From Trichobilharzia regenti (Eukaryota; Platyhelminthes; Trematoda; Strigeidida; Schistosomatidae): 64,000 nt of DNA. Position 1 is the stretch's first letter. Each line of letters starts with the position of its first letter. The stretch is from positions 50,248-114,247 of the forward strand of contig CALYDD020000374.1 of NCBI GenBank assembly GCA_944472135.2. The letters are read 5' to 3'. The notes beneath the pieces were generated by a model. That model was given only the letters and a program-made list of their open reading frames with translations, was not told where the DNA came from and ran no database searches. Shown here piece by piece: positions 21,854 to 34,864 of the stretch. The translations under genes and the position numbers were made by a program.

Positions 21854-24800
21854 AAAATGGAGTTATACTCTACCATCACAGTGCCCAAGTTTTATACTTA
21901 TATCGTATGCCAGACCGTCAAATATAACACCAATTGTAAATGGCGAGTTAGGCAAACAAAGTGAAGTGAAAGAGATAATGTTGGGGGGGGGGGCGATGAG
22001 AGCATGCGGGCAGCCGTATAGCCAAACAAACAGGACTGGAGAGAATGGGATGAAATGAGCAAGAAAGATTAGGTGAGTCGAGCAAGGAATGCGGTTTTCG
22101 CCTTTTTATTTAGTAGAAGTAAAACCGTGAACTATTTTCCACTAACACAGCTGCACTTTCAAACACTCCTGATTTGAAGTCGGTTAAGGTTGCAGTTAGC
22201 TGAAACTCGATGGTTAGGCAGGGTCAGTCGTTGATGTAGTCTTGATCACTCTGAGTTTGAGGGTACATAAACATTGCCACTTTTAAACTACTTGTCTCTC
22301 ACGAGATATCATGGACACTGCAACGTATAAGTTATCTGACTAGCTGAAACACAAAATCCGTAAATCAGTCAGTCATCGAAATACGTAATACCTTCCAAAT
22401 CACCAGTTGCGTACTACATATTCAGCCCTGAAATCAATTAAGTTCACCAATAAGGCGGAATGCATATGGCCTCCTCGATTCGTGGAAACCACTGTCTTTA
22501 ATCGCACTCTGAATTAACAGATTCCGATGTCATTCACTTCACCATCCAGTTCAGCTGACTCATAAAACACCAATGTTCACCAATCAGTTCTAATAGTAAC
22601 ATGAAGAATGCAGAAGTACTGTGACGATAATACAACCCTAAAATCAGTGAACAGGCATTCTATGAGGCTGAACAGACGCTTACACGTAGAGTTTGAATCC
22701 TATGTGTAGCCCATTTCTCATGCTGTTCCTTTTTCAATTCAAGAAGTAGAATAGAGATATCAATTCAACCTATAGATTAAAATTTGTTATTCTTCCTATA
22801 CTCGCCCTCTAGTTACTTGGCTCCCACTTCGAATGTCTACAACGGTATATTTCTTTTCATATAATGTTCCATTTCTCACGCTATTCGTTTAGGAGTATGG
22901 CGGAGTAACTACTCAGTGTGTCTGATGTGTTCATTGACTCTCCACCTGCCATCATGCCATGGTAGTTCGATTCTGGTCTGTTTATCTGCTCAGAGTAGAC
23001 CCCTGTAATTGCGATATCTAATTAACGTGGTTTGTGGTTTCTGATAGACTTAAAAGGCTTCATTCTTACATGTCTTCTCAGACAATGTTTGAAGGAGTGT
23101 AGCTTTTATTTCAATTGACTACAATCAAGCTATTTCATTGGTTGTTTCTATTAATTTATCAAAGTTCATGTTTTAATGCATTGATGTCAACAATTTTGCT
23201 CATATAAATTTGCCTTGACTGATTTTCAAACATTCTCACATTTTTAAATCGAATTGCACATTTATTTCGAAATATCTGCACTTATTACAATTTTGACAAT
23301 GACAACTTCATCAAACGAGGGTTAGTTTAAATTTTTATATGTGAATTTCATTGTACACTTGAAAGTTTATTCCAGAAAGTTTTATTTCCAGCTCCCATAG
23401 TTGTTATGCTTACATGAGACTGTTCATTTTGATGACGTACTACTCATGACCTCATTTCACGTTTCATGTTAGTGTGGCGCATCTGATGAACGACAACAAA
23501 AACCAAGTCTTATTCAAAGGCGACGGCATCCTCCATATATCAAAGATAAAGTGTCCTTTTTAACAAACGTCTGTAAGGTTTAATTTGATGCATGAATGAA
23601 TCCCTGATTTGTTGCCTAATATTTTGGGATAGTTCTGACTGAATCAGCCACTTTGAAAATCAGTGATTCTTTATTCACTAATTGACTCAAAGTTTTCATT
23701 CAGCATTGAACACGTATATACTCACTGAAATAGGTGGGGCAATGTAGTTAGTCATGGACAGTTTTAAAGGGTGACGACTGAAACGTATTTCTGAGGGTAA
23801 TTTGACACATGAATAAGTCACTGATTTGTTGCCTAATATTTTGAGATATTTCTGACTGAATCAGCCACTTTGAAAATCAGTGATTCTATATTCCTTATAT
23901 GACCGAAAGATTCTAATCAGAATCGGGCACCCATGTTCTCACTGCAGTAGGTTTGGAAGTGCGGTTAGTCACCACAGTGTTGAAAGTTGAAGAACTTAAA
24001 GTATATCTGAGGTACATTTGACGCAATGAATAAGTCGTAGCATGCTCACCAGAAACATGGATATTTTCGAAATGAATATACTGAAACTGACATGAGAGAC
24101 AATATTAGGTTTCTGTAAATTGTAACGCAACACATAGACTTGTCCCTTGAGTTGTTTAAAGTATCTTAACTTTTGTCAAATTATGGGAAGAACAAGTCTG
24201 AAGTATCTATCTGGAATATTCAGATTTGAATGTGCCAGACAACAGTGCTTTCATATACTTGGATATCATACATTAATATATATCAAGATTCTCCATTTTA
24301 ACTGGTCAACTGGGTTTTACTTGCACATGGTTTGCGCCTCACCTAACACTATCTCAAATGAGGGATAAATATCGATGCGACAACTGTAGTGTTTGTTTTT
24401 AAAGTGTCTAAGTTAATTTTATAACCATGCAGAATAGATCATACCCAGAATGAATTGAGATGACAAAAAGTGCATGAAAATCCAATTTGGTCTTCAAAGA
24501 CTGATGCAAACTGTCAACCATTATGACTTATCAGACGTAGGATAATCACAATCAGAATAGGCTGGGTAATTTAATACTCATGATCACCACGCTGATTCGT
24601 GTGATATCAAACAACTACAAGTAAACTACAAGAATATGTCTCAGTATATTTTCATACTTCAATAGATACTGTGACATTCAACATTGTGATTCCGAAGATT
24701 CTATTTCAATACATGACTATGCATAAAATATGGGGTAATTACATATTACTATTCAACTCGCTAAGTCATGTAAGAGTTGTTTTACTGGGTGATAGTACCT

Positions 24801-27800
24801 TGTGTTGGGTGAACATTCTTATTTCAGATGACTGTAAATGTGAGTATTTGTAATTACCTAGTTGATTTTGCTGTCCGGAAGATTAACTCGATACCTGAGA
24901 AAATGCTCACTGACATGGGGTAAATAAGAGCAACAGCCATATCTAGTGATCTTCACTCTAAAATGAATAAGCCTCTGAACACTGTGAATTGAACATTTTC
25001 AGCATATATTGCACGAATTTTTGTAACTTGGAATGTATAACGTTGCAAAAGAACTGTTCTTGGAATACTTGAGACACCCACATCATATATTTGACCTGTG
25101 ACAGCAGTAAAATCTGAATATTTAGAGGAATCAAAGTGTACTGTAAATCACATCATACTGTTCTGCTTTCCAGTTTTGAAACTTGAAAGTTCAAGGGAAA
25201 ACGTTTAGTAGCTAAGTCATAGCATGCAAACTTTGGCTTAACTAGTTAAATCGGCATGAAAAATGAAACAAACCGATTCCTTGCATTCCACCATTTGATT
25301 AGAGCTATATTCTTTGAGTCACGAATTCTCGGGTAGTTCATTGTAAAGAGACATAATGCATAGGAGCGTATCGCTCTCTTTACATGAGTTTACCATCAAA
25401 TGTTCTTCTTTTCTTGTCTTCTTTTTTAAATTTATTATGAATCATTGTTAAATATCATCAGTCAAAAATGGAAAACGAACAATTCTCCCATTTACTCCAG
25501 CAGATGAACTACCTTCAATACAAGATTCAGTGAATTTGCAAAACAACACGGAGGTATGTTCCCCGTTGTTATCACTTATAACCGAAATAATCAAGTCTCT
25601 TTCCAATCAGTTTTCGGTTGAATGAAGAACAAGGGAGTTCATTTGGAAGTTATTTGTTTCATTTTTCAAAGGATGTTCATATCATTCATTGTTTCCCAAA
25701 GACGTACATCATAGTATCAGTACAGATAACAATTGTGTGGGGAATCTGCGCTCTCGTGTTACCTGTGTTCGTTGTGTGTTGTTGACTGATTGCGTTAATG
25801 GAAATTTTTAAAGTTCGGTGCTTCGTGAATGGATGAAAGTAAATTCTTGGTTCTCATGGACATGCGGGTAGGTATAACACTTACGTTTTATGCATTCTTA
25901 ATTTATCACCCAATTTATTATACACCCCATAATTTGGTACACCGTAAACAATCAGGTCAAGAGAGGAACATTGAATAAGCCATTACAATTCAAAATGGTG
26001 AGGTGGACTTGAGTGTCTGTTTGATCAAGCTATCATTAACATTGAAACCACCATGCAATCAGGTAGACGATCGATATTGATGATAGACTAAGTGGAAAAG
26101 ACTGAAGAACAATAGTACCTATCAATTACATGACTAACTCAATATTTCATTCCAACCAATAGTGTCTCACAAATCAAAAGACTGAACTTCAGTAACTGAA
26201 TATGTTGTAGGATTATAAGAAATATGCTCTTGCATGTGAAAATGTAAACGTATTCATGTGAGTGCTACACGTTTGCCAGTATAAGTAGTTATTGTTATCC
26301 CATTTACCAATGTTACTCGGCTACCCATCATTCGAAAGAATACAATGAAGCGTAATTTAAGTAATCTGGTAGAAATCGTCATATTAAGTCGATACAGTAA
26401 GAGGAGATGTCAATTATCCTCTATCCGCATCCTGTCCAACTTGATTTACATAATCCAAATATTTTTAACTGTCATTGATTTTGTTTGTAACAATACAGAA
26501 TTCTGGGAACATTTCTACAGTTGGAGATGTTGCTGATACCTCAGTTACAGTTCGCGTTCCCCTTTAATTACGTCTACTTGAATGCGTTTCGCAATTCACA
26601 ATCTTAAGTCAACTGGTTTTATGAAAGTGCTATATTCACATTGATATTTTGCTCTTGTTTGTCTGACCATTAGATGTTCTTATAAGTGCATGTTTCGCTT
26701 GTTGCCTTTCATGTAACTCTACATAAAAATTACGCAATATCTTTAAGTGAAACAGACAAGGGATAATTTTTACACTAAAAGAAAGAAAGAAGTCGTGTTA
26801 TCCTCAAGAAGCGAATTGAGAGCTGAAAATCCTGACGCCTAATTATATCTGGTGGTCAAATATGAAAGAAATAGAGATAAACTAGGGTTAAGATTTCCAA
26901 CTGACTGGAACAACAAATAGTAAAAATATTAAAGCTACTGAAGTCACTCTTGAAACGCTCACTCCATAGTGTGAACACATCAATGAAATATAAAAGTGGA
27001 AGAAGTTTATGTGATCAGGTTTCAACACACATCATTGAAAGTAGAAATGAACATGAATTCCTCAATATTTTCACAATAGATGGGTGTTTAGTTTCTTGTA
27101 GTATCATGGCTAAACCAGTGTCATTGTAGTTAGAGTGGACATGTGTTTGAATCCAATCGATCATCTTTGGTATTGCAGAGTGAATTATAGATGCAGAACG
27201 AGAGATAGAAATTTAGAGGTGCATTCGACAACAAATGATTTATTTGAAACCTAAAGATAAGGATTTATCTCTTCCTGTCGCCTAACACTTATTATCTGAG
27301 TTATTTGCAATTGACTGGATAAATTCTTTCTGGAAAGTAGAAAGAGACCCACGGCCTGAATACCTTTGCGCAATTCGTTTCACAACTGGCATGTCTCAAC
27401 GCTGTGCAAATTTCAGTGTCAAGGAACTTAATCCTAAGTTCTTATTATTTCCGAAGACTCTGTGAATGACGAGAAATTGTATTCTTCGGCAGTTAAAATC
27501 AATACCCTGTACTGAGTCTATATTCAACTGTTTTACAAGGAATGTATTGCACTTTTGTTTGAATTCTTTCGTCTTTGTTTTTCTAAATTGTACACGATTA
27601 AATCATTCGCGCCTTCCATTTGCCCTCCAATGGCGACCAAGGCCCATGAACAAACGTTCAATGTTCGTAATCACTGACAACCAGAGTGAAACCATCGCCA
27701 TGTTGGTTGGGTTCTGTAGTGCAACTATTATTGTAACTGTTATCAGCATGTAGTATACGCTGATCCAGTGTATGCACGCCATCTCATGGTTCACCCATAA

Positions 27801-28264
27801 TCTTAAGGATACAGTTTACCGCTTCCATCCAACTGACTTCATTCATCAAAATCAGTTGAGAAAATTCATTCATTGTGAAGATCACTTTTTTGGAATAGTT
27901 GTATTTCATTTTTCTCTTCAATATTGACTCCTTTCCATTCCCCCCCCCAACACAGACAATAATCGTTGCCTTTGCTGCAGCTGTTCCACTCATCAACTTA
28001 CCATTCTGGTGGACATTTGTCATATGGACAATTACTGTGGTTATTGCTGGGATTGTAGTAGCTGTCAGTGTCGTCAACAGATTCGATGTGCTCAAAAGTT
28101 TTGGGGAGTTCATACTTGTCACTTTCATTGTGGAATTAGCCTTTGTTATAATATTCTTCCCTTTCATATTCTGGCGAGAATTTGACGTAAGTAATCAGAT
28201 GAACTATGAGTTGGTCTTAATTAAAAATTATCTGTCACTAATGAAATGTGGTAAAAGAATTTGA

Positions 28265-28345
28265 TTTTTTTTATTTACAGCTTGATTCCACACTGCATTT
28301 TTGGTACAAGTATGGAATTTTCAGCATGGATATCGTTAGCCCAAA
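28265..28345 (+). other. Possible extra exon beside a tRNA-like head
   Basis: A polypyrimidine tract and TTTACAG precede an open stretch that would read in phase 0 after the large exon (LDSTLHFWYKYGIFSMDIVS), reaching a stop at TAG near 28,365. It lies in a 200-bp segment present in both palindrome arms but absent from unit 3. It could be an alternative terminal exon, or simply retroposon sequence with a chance acceptor. Confidence 0.2.
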
Positions 28346-30832
28346 TTTTGCAGACCGACCATAGATGTCAGGTGTGCGTCCGTAGAGGATCGAACCTCGG
28401 ACCATGTGCATGGTCGTGGAGAGTCCTAATCACTGTGCCCTTGGTGGAGGTGGGATACAGCTTACCAACCGTTAGTAATCTACGGGAAGAATGTAGAATG
28501 ATCTTGAAGCTGGGAGTGACACCGCATGTAAACCAGAAGGATCACTATCGATACCTTAACGTGTGAACGAAAAACCTCTTTCTCTCTGGAAACATGAAGC
28601 ATAAACGTCGCTGGCAATGAACGCTCCTTGACGTCAATCAACCTATGCATCTTTCTTCGATGGAAAAGAAATGTAGGACGTGGAACACTCAAGGTATAAT
28701 TAAAGCTGAGAGGACTCCGCTGACAGCAGAATGAGCAATCGGATATCTTACAGAAATCGTAAAAACCTGTAAGAGAGATGAAGTTCTAGTGGACACTCCA
28801 CTGTCAACTGAAGAGTTTATAATCTACTTCTGTAAACCAGATTTCAACCAAGAACACACTGAGTGTATGGATGTGATGTTGTCCTTAAAAGTACTGATTA
28901 CTCGTATGTAGGGCAATTCAGCCACCCACAGGGTAAGGGCAGCTGGATTCGAATAGGCAGGTGGGCGTCTTCATCACTTTTCCTATTTGACTTACTCATT
29001 CTAAGCCCAGTTAGACACGAGGCTAACAACAGCACACTCCCAGTCTCTGCGTTCTTTTGAACTCACAAAATATATACTAAAACATGCGCGGAACTTCATG
29101 ATTCCTTCGGTTTCCAGTTGACACTTCAGATGCAGAATGCGGATTACAATGACTGGGACTAGCAAATCTACAAATTCGATACTTCCTGTGAACGATTATT
29201 ACAATTTATATAATGTGTCATTACAATGATCTCAGTTAATAATTAACAGACATGAAGGCTAAGTTAAAATAATTTTTTTCGACAAAACTCGCATTCATAT
29301 TTTTGTGTATTTTGAGCTAAATCATTGATGTGATTCATCACTCTCTTTACACATACTCATAATACTTTGTGGATTCGCCATGATGTGGACAGTCATTTCG
29401 GTACGTTTATCAGTCGATCATTTGAAATAGAGATTAGTATTTTTGCAAATGTAGATGGTTGTTGTCAGTTTAAGGGCTCAAAAATGTACTGAATGAAGTA
29501 GATAGCTGAAGTAGTTGATGCACGTTTGATTTACGATACTGAGGAAATTCTCATCCCCTGTATTTTATATGGGGGATACAAATGCTACAACTGTTGCGCC
29601 TAATGTTGCTCGGTAATGAAGCTTCATTTTACTTCTTTCGCACATTCTGTTCGTTGCAAATAGAAAATGAATGTCGCCCTAAAGTTTCTCACTAATTGTG
29701 ACTTCTCATGCTGAAACTTGAAGCTGGTACATACTATTTGCGAATACTCAGAGTCATCCATCAAGCTACTTTTAGTAAATTTATTGTCAGCAGCTACAAG
29801 TGAATAAGTATCAAGAGTTGCATTTCGTGCTTTCAAGCCATCATTTCCCATAAAACGTAAACAAACACATCAATATTCCACGGATATTGAACTACACGTT
29901 CAAATATTTATGGATTGTTAGTCACATAGCGCAAGTAGCTCCTTGCCTGAGGACAGCTAACAATTGAGAAAGAATAATATCGCTTTCTGTATGTTCACTG
30001 ACAAAATTCAACAACTGTTTATCAAAACCTGAAGAAATACCATGTCACTGATGTGAATGCTTCGTTACTGGTCGATATAACTGAAGCTTAAACTTGATGT
30101 GATTTCATCATAGACTAAAACATTGCTACACTCAGGTTTATCTCTCGTCAACAAGGCTCATTATCCCTTCTCACATTTGACTATCAAATTTTATAAATAT
30201 GAGAGATATCACTCCATTGTTGAGATAAAACTTTACGTTATATCTTCACAAATGTCCTCATCACAGTATGTAGTTTCTGTAATGATTGATTCTGTTTTGT
30301 GATATTTAGTTGTGCAAAGTATTATGGAGGATGAAAGAAGCGCTGGAAAAAGAATGAAGGCCTACTTCAAATATTCGCCATTAGAGCGGAATGTGGTATG
30401 AGAATGTTCAGTTTTCTGATATGGAGTTGCAGAAAATTTATTCATACTCTGAGATTCCAACATGTCTGTCAGATTCATATACATGAGTAGTTTATTTTTA
30501 TCACTTGCAACTGTTTGCTTGGATATTTCACATTTTTAAAATATGTATTAATATTTGTGAATGACTGATGAAATAACATTTAGCCAGTGACAAGATTTCA
30601 TATCATCACCTTTCCATCCATGTTAAGAATGTCATGAGGAATTTTATCAGTTGGTTGATACTTCATACTTTGTTCAAATATACCAGGATGTTTATATGAA
30701 ACGGACATGAATAAGCCTCTGCATGACTGTCTTTCATTTTCAGGAGATAGCTATCATTGTGCAAGCTCTTGGTGATAGACGATTCACATTTCAAAATAAT
30801 CAACACGTACTCTGTGGACTGATAATTGCCAT

Positions 30833-31144
30833 CGGCGGCCTGCTTAAATCATTGGGCTACTGAAATTACTTTCCTCCAAACTGCTTAATTTCATCTGGAT
30901 TTATCGTTGTTTTAATCTTCCAGTTATATCAAATGACCTATACACAAACTTGCGCGATGATTTAACTTGCTCCCAAGTAAACGCTTTACAATTCTTCAAC
31001 GAAATGAGGATATACTTCAGATTATTACCTTAATATGTGAATTCTGTGTGAGGAAAAAAGTACTTTGGAACTGAATACGCTGAAAATTTTTGTACCGTAT
31101 ACTCGCATACTGTCTTAAATAAAGCTTTACCATTATTATTATCA
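30833..31144 (-). mobile_element. Retroposed fragment interrupting the last exon, right arm
   Basis: 312 bp inserted between ATAATTGCCAT and TTAATTATCTGG of the last TMBIM-like exon. The uninterrupted site is at 58,888-59,121. In the plus sense the insert ends in AATAAAGCTTTACC followed by ATT repeats, as expected of a 3' end of a non-LTR element or SINE; the strand assigned here is uncertain. No coding domain was recognised and no clear target duplication is seen. Confidence 0.6.
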
Positions 31145-32919
31145 TTAATTATCTGGCTGCATTTGCTGTTTTCAACGGAGGTGGCCATCTTCATCGTTTC
31201 AATAAATCGCACAAAGGAGGAAGATGGGAGTTATCCATTTGACACATATGCAGATAAATATTTGGAATTATAACAAAATAATTTGATGACAAATTTCAAT
31301 GTACTTATTACTTTTAAAAGTTCAATAAAATCGGTAATATGTTCCTGATTCTCATTTATTTCAACACAAATGTCAAATATCAATGATCAGTAGCAACCTA
31401 ATGATCTGACATTCGTTGCGTGGATGGAGTTGGGGAGAAACTAGTAAGCACGAGAAATACGTGCAGGTATTTCTCTCAGTCTCCTACAACCCATTAGAAT
31501 TAGTTCAAAAGGTATTACGACAGATGGTGTTTCACCTTGACTGATACGTTACATCCACCACATAGAACTAGACACTGACTGTTGGCCAATCAATCACTGA
31601 ATGGCATACTAGTGCAGATAAAAAATCGCCACTGCAATTTCATGATAAAGCGGAACAAAACGGTGAAATCGCCTATATCGTCACCGTTTCATCGGCCAGG
31701 TGCAGCCTAACGAGATGGATAAGTTCACGTACGGAACGATTTTAACATTCAATGAATGTTACAGGATGTTTTCTTAAAAAAGACTTGAAAACTGATGGAG
31801 AGTACACAGAAATTACACATTTATGCCTTATACACTGAAGTTTCAAATTTTAACAGAAAGCAAAATATCCAAGTTACAATATCAAGGGAGTTCTGTTATA
31901 AGGACAAAAAGTGGTGGATAGGACGACAAGTAGTTAACTGATTAATTGAGTAACTCAAATTATCTAAACCAGTAATAGCCAAAAGACATTACGGCAAAGG
32001 AGAAGACATCCAAACCAAGATCAGGTAATTAAATTAAAGAGATAGTAAAGACATCAAGTTGCTAGGACGAGGAAGGATAGACAACTACCTCTTTGTGAAC
32101 ACCATTCAGGTTTCAGGTATTTCACAGTAATTGCTTTGGTTAACCTTAAGAGAACTGAATAATTCTACCCTTCGAAAATGTTAAAGGATTCCATGTTGTG
32201 CACCTTGAGCGTCTTATCCATAGACTACCAAACACTTTGAAATAACATGTATCCCTGAGTCCCTTACTTTATCCTATAGAATCTCATCAACAGAAGTTTG
32301 CTAGTAGACTTAGAGAAGATTTGAAAACAATTCGCAGAGGGGTGACTGCGCTCACCGTAGAATATACATTTCATTTCACCGAAAACCTGAAACACACGAA
32401 AATTTCTAACAGCTTCATGGTGTCATCTGATGCAACATCCATGTTCAGAAATATCCCACCTAATACAACTACCGTTTTTATTTTTCAGCATTCTGATCTT
32501 CTTTCTGTAAACACCTACTACTAGTGTGTTCCTCGGATACATAATTTCAATTTGACAGCACACTTTACCGTTAAATAGACGGTGACGATTTGGGAAATCC
32601 ACCAAGCTCTCTATTAGCAGACACCTCCATGTCTCACCCTGAGAGAGTACTGTAATCAACAGAACCATTTATGGTTGACACATTTGTAGTATGACAAAAA
32701 TAAAGCCTTGCGTCTAGCCTACTCTTAGCAATCCACATAAAAATACTGACTTCAATCTGGAACATGAAATTGATGAGAAGTTTCACTTACTTGAAACTGT
32801 CTAGCTACGTCTGAAAAATGACATTCACCAGAGATCAGTTCACTGGAAGCTTTTATGGAATCGACAATACATAGATTTCAAGAGTTTTAGATATAAATAG
32901 CCAGAAGAATGTGCGTAAA

Positions 32920-34705
32920 CATTTGTGGATAAAGATCAGAACTCTATGAAAGAGAAGTTAAAGGAAACGTATACAGTCATCTTAGGAGGCAAGAAGGAGA
33001 AATACAAAAATTTCTCTCTAATAATGTCAGGAAGCTAGTAGTAGAGTAACTTCAGATTTCCAGACAGAAGATGAACCAGTGCAAGGATAACTAAGAAAAA
33101 ATGAGTCAAGTGCAATGCAAAACACATTGAATAAAGTAATAAAGAAAAGTGCTGCGAAAGACAAAAGACAAGTTGACGACACTCTGTCAAATGGAGTAGA
33201 ATATGCTGAAGATAAGACAGACCTAAGAACACTGGATAAGATAACTAAGTGGCTGTACTGGAAGCGGTCAGGAAAAATGAGATCAATGAAAGATAGTTAA
33301 TAAAACCAATTTATCAAAGGAGAAGTTGGGAGGATCATGTTTAAGAACGCATGAGTCAACCGACACCTTCCACTAGTCCGGAAACAGTGACAAATCTGAA
33401 ATTTAGCATCAATCATTCAATGAATCTTTATAAACGTTGAAAGTCGCTGAAAAACAGGGGAAGGGTCTAAGTTTCCTCAGAAACCCCGCAAACAAACCCT
33501 GAGACGTCAGCAAATTTTCACATATCACTAGTGCAGAAAGCTGTGGAATAAAGGTACTTACTGACTTCAAGGAGGGTTAAATTGTCGCACTGATAAAATT
33601 GGATAACCTTGCTCTTCGAAAGGACTGGCATGGACTAGCCCCTCTCCAATACCAGCGGAGTATTCAGTGACATGATCATTCACAGGTGAAAAATGCGCTG
33701 GGCGCGAAATTTCATCCGGAACATGGTTGATGCAGAAAGAGAAAATCATATGCCTACCAAACCCCAAGTAAATATATCGTCAAAAAACAGAGTTCAGACT
33801 GGCAGTCGACTGTCTACCCCAACTCCAAGTGCTGTGAAACAACCTTTGAAAGTGTCAACCGTGAATTAATCAGCTTCACACCTCCACGGACCTCACTCAA
33901 CAGTTTCAGGATAAACTACATGCCGACTGATTTTTACAACGAAAAAGTCAGTGAAGCCATTCAAGTGAATATGAGAATCAGGCATACCTTCGCCCCCTTC
34001 CACCAACAATATTCATTATTCCGGTAGACTACATCATGAAAAGAGGACTTATAGGGTGATGAGGCATACCCAAGTCACACTCACAAAGAATCCTAAAAGT
34101 TTCGGACATCGTGGATAATTTACGTCTGTCAAGCAAAGTCGAAAATGCACATGTGTAAACCAGTAAGTCAACGGATTAGAGAGTAAAGACAGGAGTTCAG
34201 GTGAGTATGAAGATGACAGAGGTAATGACGACACCCGATAAACTGATAAATACAATGAATATTATCGAAATGCGAATGGTAAAAGCCATCAATTTTCATC
34301 ATTTTCAACTACATATGGCAGCATGAACGAGTAGGTGGAAACCATTCAGCAACGGTAAACAAGATACAGGGACGAACATTATTCCGAAATCATGCTGAAT
34401 ATCACTAGCAATAAGCACATGCAATATGATCTAGGTTTCAAAACCAGTGTGAAACCATTGCTACTATATGGTTCATGAACCAACTACATCACGAAAGTCA
34501 TTCACAACAGGCTGGACACGTCCATCAACAATAGCCTCCTCAGAAGAAAATTGAGACTAACAGGACACATTTTAAAATGAAAGGACAACAGCCGCATGTC
34601 AAACGGTAGAGTGTCCAGGAAATTAAATGCACAACATTTCATTATTGACGGTGAAGTCATTATGCATGCATGCGCTGAGATGAAAACTTGGCTGGACAGT
34701 TTTTG
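32920..34705 (+). pseudogene. Ancient RTE-type retrotransposon relic, unit 2
   Basis: Pieces follow the RTE polyprotein order when compared with 50,642-54,167. NKVIKKSAAKDKRQ (33,127) matches NKRVKKSAREDKRK. LALRKDWHGLAPLQ (near 33,610) matches LSQCKNWRGIMLL. TTFESVNRELISF (near 33,840) matches KAFDSVDREVIW. A later LLLYGS with NSLLRRKLRLTGHILK (34,460-34,580) matches SVLLYGSETW and the region that follows it. Stops and frameshifts are everywhere. Only the central region to near the C-terminus remains. It is much older than the two RTE copies in unit 3. Confidence 0.75.
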
Positions 34706-34723
34706 AGCGGCTTTAATTCGATT

Positions 34724-34864
34724 CAGTCTTAGTCTGTTTATTAGATGTATCACACAGGGAAACAGTATTATTTATTATTCACTGTGTGGTACATCTTCTA
34801 ATAAACAAAATAAGATGGAATTACATACCACCAAAGTGCCCGAGTTGTACGCATATAATAATAT
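34724..34864. mobile_element. Foldback/MITE-like insertion with 15-bp target duplication
   Basis: 141 bp flanked by GGCTTTAATTCGATT (34,709-34,723) and GGCTTTAATTCGACT (34,865-34,879). Inverted ends lie at 34,735-34,757 and 34,782-34,807, centred on CACACAG and CTGTGTG. The right part (AAAGTGCCCGAGTTGTACGC) resembles the sequence beside the 18,589 foldback in reverse. Unit 3 and the left copy lack it, so it is a unit-2-specific insertion. Confidence 0.75.

Larger units (their letters stand above)
25437..31273 (+). pseudogene. TMBIM/Bax-inhibitor-1-like membrane protein gene, right-arm copy
   Basis: The exons read in order. Exon 1 (to 25,553) encodes TILPFTPADELPSIQDSV before GTATGT. A TM1-like exon (25,702-25,766) has IIVSVQITIVWGICALVLPV. 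A further exon (from 27,646) has ETIAMLVGFCSATIIVTVIS. A large exon (27,956-28,186) has two hydrophobic segments, NRFDVLKSFGEFILV and FWREFD before GTAAGT. A 48-bp exon (29,353-29,400) encodes ILIIVCGFAMMWTVIS. The last exon starts at 30,744 with EIAIIVQALGDRRFTF. The last two resemble TM6-TM7 of TMBIM proteins. Lesions: start ATG is ATA, the exon-2 donor reads GTTCGT, the 48-bp exon's acceptor reads CAC, and 312 bp interrupt the last exon. Family call is tentative. Confidence 0.6.
20878..32035. repeat. Right arm of the giant palindrome
   Basis: The reverse-complement partner of 9,802-19,790. The inner end is sharp: TTCCAGTTATTTTCC at 20,878 mirrors the end of the left arm at 19,790. Compared with the left arm it has lost 226 bp near 21,090; unit 3 still has that sequence. 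It keeps about 1.5 kb at 29,090-30,740 that the left arm lacks. Identity ends beyond GATCAGGTAATTAAATTAAA near 32,035. Confidence 0.93.

Noticed and set aside
9802..32035. Palindrome as a simple assembly artefact (reverse-complement duplicate contig)
   Set aside because: Arms differ by a SINE-free boundary, a tandem expansion, indels of 226 bp and 1.5 kb, and scattered substitutions. An artefact would be identical. It still needs long-read confirmation.
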